Shown here piece after piece: positions 59,829-64,000 of a DNA stretch of 64,000 nucleotides. The stretch lies in contig CM068315.1 of the NCBI GenBank assembly GCA_034766995.1, forward strand, positions 18,090,010-18,154,009, read 5' to 3'. Made by a program: the position numbers and the translations under genes. Each line of letters opens with the position of its first letter. The first letter of the stretch is position 1. The stretch is from Acanthacorydalis orientalis (Eukaryota; Arthropoda; Insecta; Megaloptera; Corydalidae). The notes under the pieces were generated by a model. It did not search any database, was not told the DNA's origin, and worked only from the letters and a program-made list of their open reading frames with translations.

Positions 59829-61030
59829 TGTGTGACTCATGCTCTACTCAAAGTCACTTTTATCTGAAAATAACTAAAATCTAACAGAAGAAACAAATTT
59901 GAATGCGGCATAGAAAATTCTCACAGAACAATGCACAACGGATACATAAAGAAACAACAGAACAAAGATTACTCGATTTGTGATCTAAACTAGTGATATT
60001 GTAATGCATTGTAATTTTAGAATGACAAAAATATAATTTTGAAAATTCCTCGCTTAATACTCGTTTTTAAATTGTTCTAATTTATTAGAATTTCGTCCTA
60101 GATTTGGTAACTCTACATTAAATCAATGTTCATACATGATGCTAACAAATAAGCAAAAATTAGAGTAATAAGTTAATATTTCAAAAAATGAATCGATATC
60201 TGGAGAATTGAAAAAGATTACTTAAAGATTAAGAACTTAAAAGAGGAAAGGACTTTGTATAAAATATTAGTTTCGCCATTAGACCAATTGTACTGATCTT
60301 TTAATACGTAAGACATTTAAAATTGATGAAAATTCTATGTCTATATAAAAATATATACGTGTACATATATTAACAAATATTATTAAACAAACACATTGTT
60401 TGTTTTATAAAATTTACCCATAGAAAAATTAATTTTTAAAACTTAATCTGAAAAAGAGAACTGTAAGAAAAGTGTAACATAACAATTGTCTTGTACAACT
60501 AACTCTTCTCAATATATAATTAAATAATTAATTTTTCAATATATATATAATTTATACAACTAACTCTTCTCAATAATAATTATTATTATCATCAAAATAT
60601 AGTAATAGAGTCGAATTAATATACTTTAATAGAATAAATAGTCGGACTTTATATGAAAAATGATGAGATATGTTTATAAACAACCTTATTTTTCGTACAG
60701 ATAATATACTTTAAACATTTCTTTTATAAATCGATCACAATTTATCATTCGATGTTTTCAATAGACCCTTTTTCCTAATATTCATTTATACCCGTCAAAA
60801 CAGAATGCACTATTTGATAAAATTTATTCCGAGAACCATGATTAGAACAGTCGTATATTAAACGTTTTTTCTCAGATAAAAATAATTACAAACAACAAAT
60901 TTATTACATACTTTATATTCGTCTCTGACATTATCTTTGAAATAATGTAGTTATGTTAATTAGTTTTTATTCTAATTGGTTATTTTTTTATCATACGACT
61001 AACTAGCACATAAAATATCTGTACAAGTTT
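59829..61030. other. AT-rich stretch with a 21-bp direct repeat
   Basis: TACAACTAACTCTTCTCAAT followed by A occurs at 60494 and again at about 60555. Nothing else was recognised. Confidence 0.5.
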
Positions 61031-61044
61031 TTCTCTCTCTCTCT

Positions 61045-61108
<64 letters not shown>

Positions 61109-61115
61109 ATATATA
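61031..61115. repeat. (CT)n(TA)n(TG)n compound microsatellite
   Basis: Three dinucleotide blocks in sequence. Confidence 0.95.
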
Positions 61116-61920
61116 AACACAAACATTTTTTTTATTTCAGATTCGAATCAATAGATTATGAGGACCGTCATTGAGCTGCTAGATATTGGAAATTAACGTA
61201 AGTCTATTTCTTATCTGATAAACGATTCTCTCCACTAATAACATACGTGCACATAATGGAAATTTGTTGGCAATTAGTCCCGAAAAAATTACATACATAT
61301 GTTTTCTCGTTCGTCTCTCAATAATGACAACGTCAGATTTATTTGTGTTCGTTCAACGTTTCCAACATCGATTCTGTAAAATAAGATGTAAATAATCTTT
61401 AATTAGATTTCCATCTGGTGTCGTTGGGTGTTATTTATTATTTTTGTTAATAACTTGTCTTGTTTTTCTTAACATTCAGATTTATCTTATTTCTAATATT
61501 GTATAAAAACTGAAATAAATATTGTCAAAAAATTACGTATACGAATTACTATTCGCGAGATCGATTTATCGAGATAAATTGAAGTAGTTTATAAAATATT
61601 AAGAAATGATTATATAAATAATTTGTTTTTAAAAAATGCCTTCGATAAAAATGTCTCCGATTTCGTATAGTAAAATTTTTATATTGATTTATTAATAAAT
61701 GCTTCTTCATATATTTTGTAAGGAAGTAAAATAATAAAAAAATATAGGTACAATACTTTCAAAGGTTTTCAATTTTAGATTGTTTTTTTTATAAAAATAT
61801 ATATTTTTATTAATAAATAATTATTTCGAGTAATTAAAGGTTAAAAATTTAATAGCCCTTAAATAATTGTCGAAGGTGTTCTATTTTAATGAATGGTTTT
61901 TTTTAATTCTTACTCTAATA
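61116..61920. other. AT-rich stretch, nothing recognised
   Basis: No gene or transposon signature was recognised. Confidence 0.4.
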
Positions 61921-62729
61921 TATTATGTTGGTAGAAAAATAATTGCGGTTTATGACCTTTAAATTCATATACATTTTTCTCTTTTTTGATTTTCTTAGCT
62001 GTTTTAAGTGGTTCAAAACTTTTTGAGGACGAACGCTTTTGTGCAAGTTCTCGAATTTTTGTGTGTGGTTCTGATTTCATTAACACCTTCAGTTGGTCGT
62101 TATGAACTGAATAAGGGCTCCCGTGATCTTTCTCATCTTCAAGGATCTCGTTCCTAGCACGAAATTTTTAGAACCACCACTGCACCGTACGTTCCTTAAC
62201 AGTACCCACATCAAAGGAATCGTTTAGCTTTCGAGCAGTTTATTCTGCTTTACCACCCGTTTTGAACTCGTACAAGAAAATTACTGTTATTTACTTTTTT
62301 TCATCTTTAATTCAATAGCCCAATTTGAAGCAGAATTAATCTTTTTCACTCAAAGCAATTAGGCTATAGAGCAGATCTGAAGTTTGTATACTATAATTTA
62401 TGATAAGAGAATGATAAATATAGAAAAGTATAAACATCCGATGACATTGATGGACGAACGCTTATCAAAGCTTTTATCTGTAAATGATAAAATGTAGACA
62501 GTGACACTATCCGTAGGAGTAGAACTCCTTTAATTGTTTGAGCAGTACAGCTTGCCTTGTGAGTGCAAAGGGTTAATAATAAAACCAAAGTCGATGTTAC
62601 CAAAATATAGATCGAAAAATGCACTTTAAAATGATATTAACGTGATCACGCTGAAATTACTCTTTCATTGAAAAAATTAAGATTATAATTCAAAAAAAAA
62701 ACATCAATTATTTTCCTACCAAACTAATA
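61921..62729 (-). mobile_element. Mariner HTH-only derivative, copy H, with nested insertion
   Basis: Left end TATTATGTTGGTAGAAAAAT and reversed right end TATTAGTTTGGTAGGAAAAT. Without the 233-bp insertion and its extra TTAA, the element would be about 570 bp like its relatives. The HTH region (minus) is broken by several stops and shifts. QWWF is changed to CSGGS-like text in a shifted frame. Confidence 0.85.
62336..62576. mobile_element. TTAA-flanked MITE inside mariner copy H
   Basis: TTAA at 62336-62339 and 62573-62576 bracket 233 bp that the other copies lack. Inner ends TCTTTTTCACTCAAAGCAA and, reversed, CCCTTTGCACTCACAAGGCAA are imperfect inverted repeats of piggyBac type. The 62391-62624 open frame lies over this insertion and is not a gene. 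Confidence 0.7.
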
Positions 62730-63619
62730 TTTATGACTATTTTTAAGCTGTTTTCAATTTTAATGTCAATAGAATTGATAAGAGACATTTTCTTGTACGT
62801 TTCTTTCTTGATTGTAGATTATTTTATATAGAAGACAATTTTATTAAATGAAAATTAAATCAAATAATTAAAATTTTGAAAAATAGCGCACCAATATTTT
62901 TAAAGCTGTTTAAAATTTGTAATTTTAATAAAATTTCTTAGTTACTCTAAGTTATTTGTGAATATGAACAAAACAGATATTTTATAAATAACCTTGTCTA
63001 TTTATCATAATAGAAATAAGTGAAAGAGCATAGATTAACTTTTAATATTTTCATTTAATACGGATGAAAGCCTTCTAACAAAGATCAACGAGATCTTTGT
63101 AGATGTTATTATTATTTTTTATTTAATGTAAACGTATAAAATTCAAAGAAATTCATTTTCCGAGGAACCGCGCTGTCTAGTCAGTTGATTCAAATGTCAT
63201 TTCTGAGGTAGAGAAGTGGCGTTAACTCCAGACAACGTGTTCTCGTTTCCATGACATGCAGATACAAAGTTTAACGTTTTCAAATTGAACATCGCGTTTG
63301 GCGTATGTTGCTGCAGTATCGTTCTTATATTGTGTTTTCATGTTTATTCCTTACTCGAATGTATAGGTGATATGGAATCGTCTCGTACAACATGATACTC
63401 TATCTCTCAATTTTCAATTCTTAGACGTAAAAGGTGTTTAAAATTGATTTTTTTTTCACTTTTATGTATATGTGTACGTGTGTCATTGTTTCGAATTTGA
63501 GATGAACAAAATCGTTTTGTAAAATAAACACACTATTCACGTTTTTCGATACACCTGTTTAAAATACGCGCTCTGCTATCAGATTAATTTCTATAATATG
63601 AAAAAAGAATCGTCTATTG
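62730..63619. other. No recognised gene
   Basis: AT-rich, with a balanced patch at about 63160-63340 (words such as GAGGAACCGCGCTGTCTAG and GAAGTGGCGTTAACTCC). No coding or transposon match. Confidence 0.35.
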
Positions 63620-64000
63620 CAGTGGAGTCAATCTTATATATGAACACGGACCACTAAATTCAGTTTAAGAGCGTTTGCAGACAATAAAAAGCCACCACAA
63701 AAAATTTATTGACCAAGAAAAGGTCTTTTATTTATATTCAAAAATAACACATTTAAATTTTTAATTTATTTTTTCCTTAATGAATTTATAAAAATTAAAG
63801 AATACATTAATTTTAGGTATTATTATCAAATGTAGCAACAAAAATTTATATTAGAGAAATTAAAAAAAAATAATATTTTTTACTAGAAACTTGGTATCTT
63901 TTGGCAGATATTATTTTAACAATGTCAAGTAATTTTTTTGTGATAATGATATTTTTACTATAGATGTTAAATGTTTGTTTGCTAAATTCGACCTGTGTGA
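63620..64000 (+). mobile_element. Possible hAT-like element, left end
   Basis: CAGTGGAGTCAATCTTATAT followed by GAACACGGACCACTAAATTC resembles the starts of hAT non-autonomous elements (CAGTGG plus a GG-CCAC block). The other end would lie beyond the window, so this rests on one terminus only. Confidence 0.3.

Noticed and set aside
60494..60575. 21-bp direct repeat as part of a mobile element
   Set aside because: Only two copies about 60 bp apart in AT-rich DNA. A small tandem duplication is the simplest explanation.
63203..63213. TGAGGTAG, the let-7 seed
   Set aside because: The rest of mature let-7 does not follow and no precursor hairpin is visible.

Overview
The window is AT-rich animal nuclear DNA, most probably from an insect. 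The evidence is the transposons: mellifera-type and cecropia/irritans-type mariners, piggyBac, Tc1 and hAT remnants, very many (TA)n microsatellites, and no prokaryotic, organelle or viral gene organisation. The moderately GC-rich patches between AT-rich stretches resemble some hymenopteran genomes, but the order cannot be fixed from sequence alone. No host protein-coding gene, tRNA, rRNA or CRISPR array could be supported. The window reads as a roughly 64-kb gene desert or very large intron.

Transposon layer. Every recognisable protein segment comes from a DNA transposon, and all are broken. There are five piggyBac remnants: 1-783, 5565-6585, 12747-13399, 21367-21991 and 58610-59828. The last four lie between TTAA sites, and every remnant keeps at least part of the transposase C-terminal cysteine-rich end. 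Long mariner copies lie at 3448-4752 (-), 35982-37231 (-) and 27906-29125 (+), with a partial one at 22346-22990 (+). A separate family of about 570-bp mariner derivatives keeps the helix-turn-helix DNA-binding region and both terminal inverted repeats but lacks the catalytic domain (784-1077, 10810-11380, 15429-15967, 16214-16370, 23566-24130, 47814-48377, 52684-53261, 61921-62729). A Tc1-like element (44808-45922), another Tc1/mariner-superfamily fragment (41395-41745), an internally deleted hAT with an 8-bp target duplication (17814-18950), a hAT-type MITE (13945-14351) and a possible hAT end at the right edge complete the set.

Repeat layer. A palindromic MITE-like family, called M1 here, has about 13 copies. 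Its ends read ACAGTTCTGACACTG. A small GC-rich repeat appears three times next to (TA)n tracts near 42.3 kb and 55.9-56.0 kb. Mariner and piggyBac copies are nested in each other and in microsatellites, which gives a partial insertion order.

Possible regulatory layer. Several patches with more balanced base composition (for example 19540-19660, 24270-24790, 29310-29520, 39740-40240, 51040-51440, 53930-54160 and 57180-57640) look unlike both the transposons and the AT-rich background. They are the best candidates for conserved non-coding elements or non-coding exons. Two CTCF-like motifs in convergent orientation lie near 54.0 and 55.3 kb, and a TATA-like core promoter candidate lies near 24.74 kb. 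These calls are inference and need cross-species alignment or transcript data.
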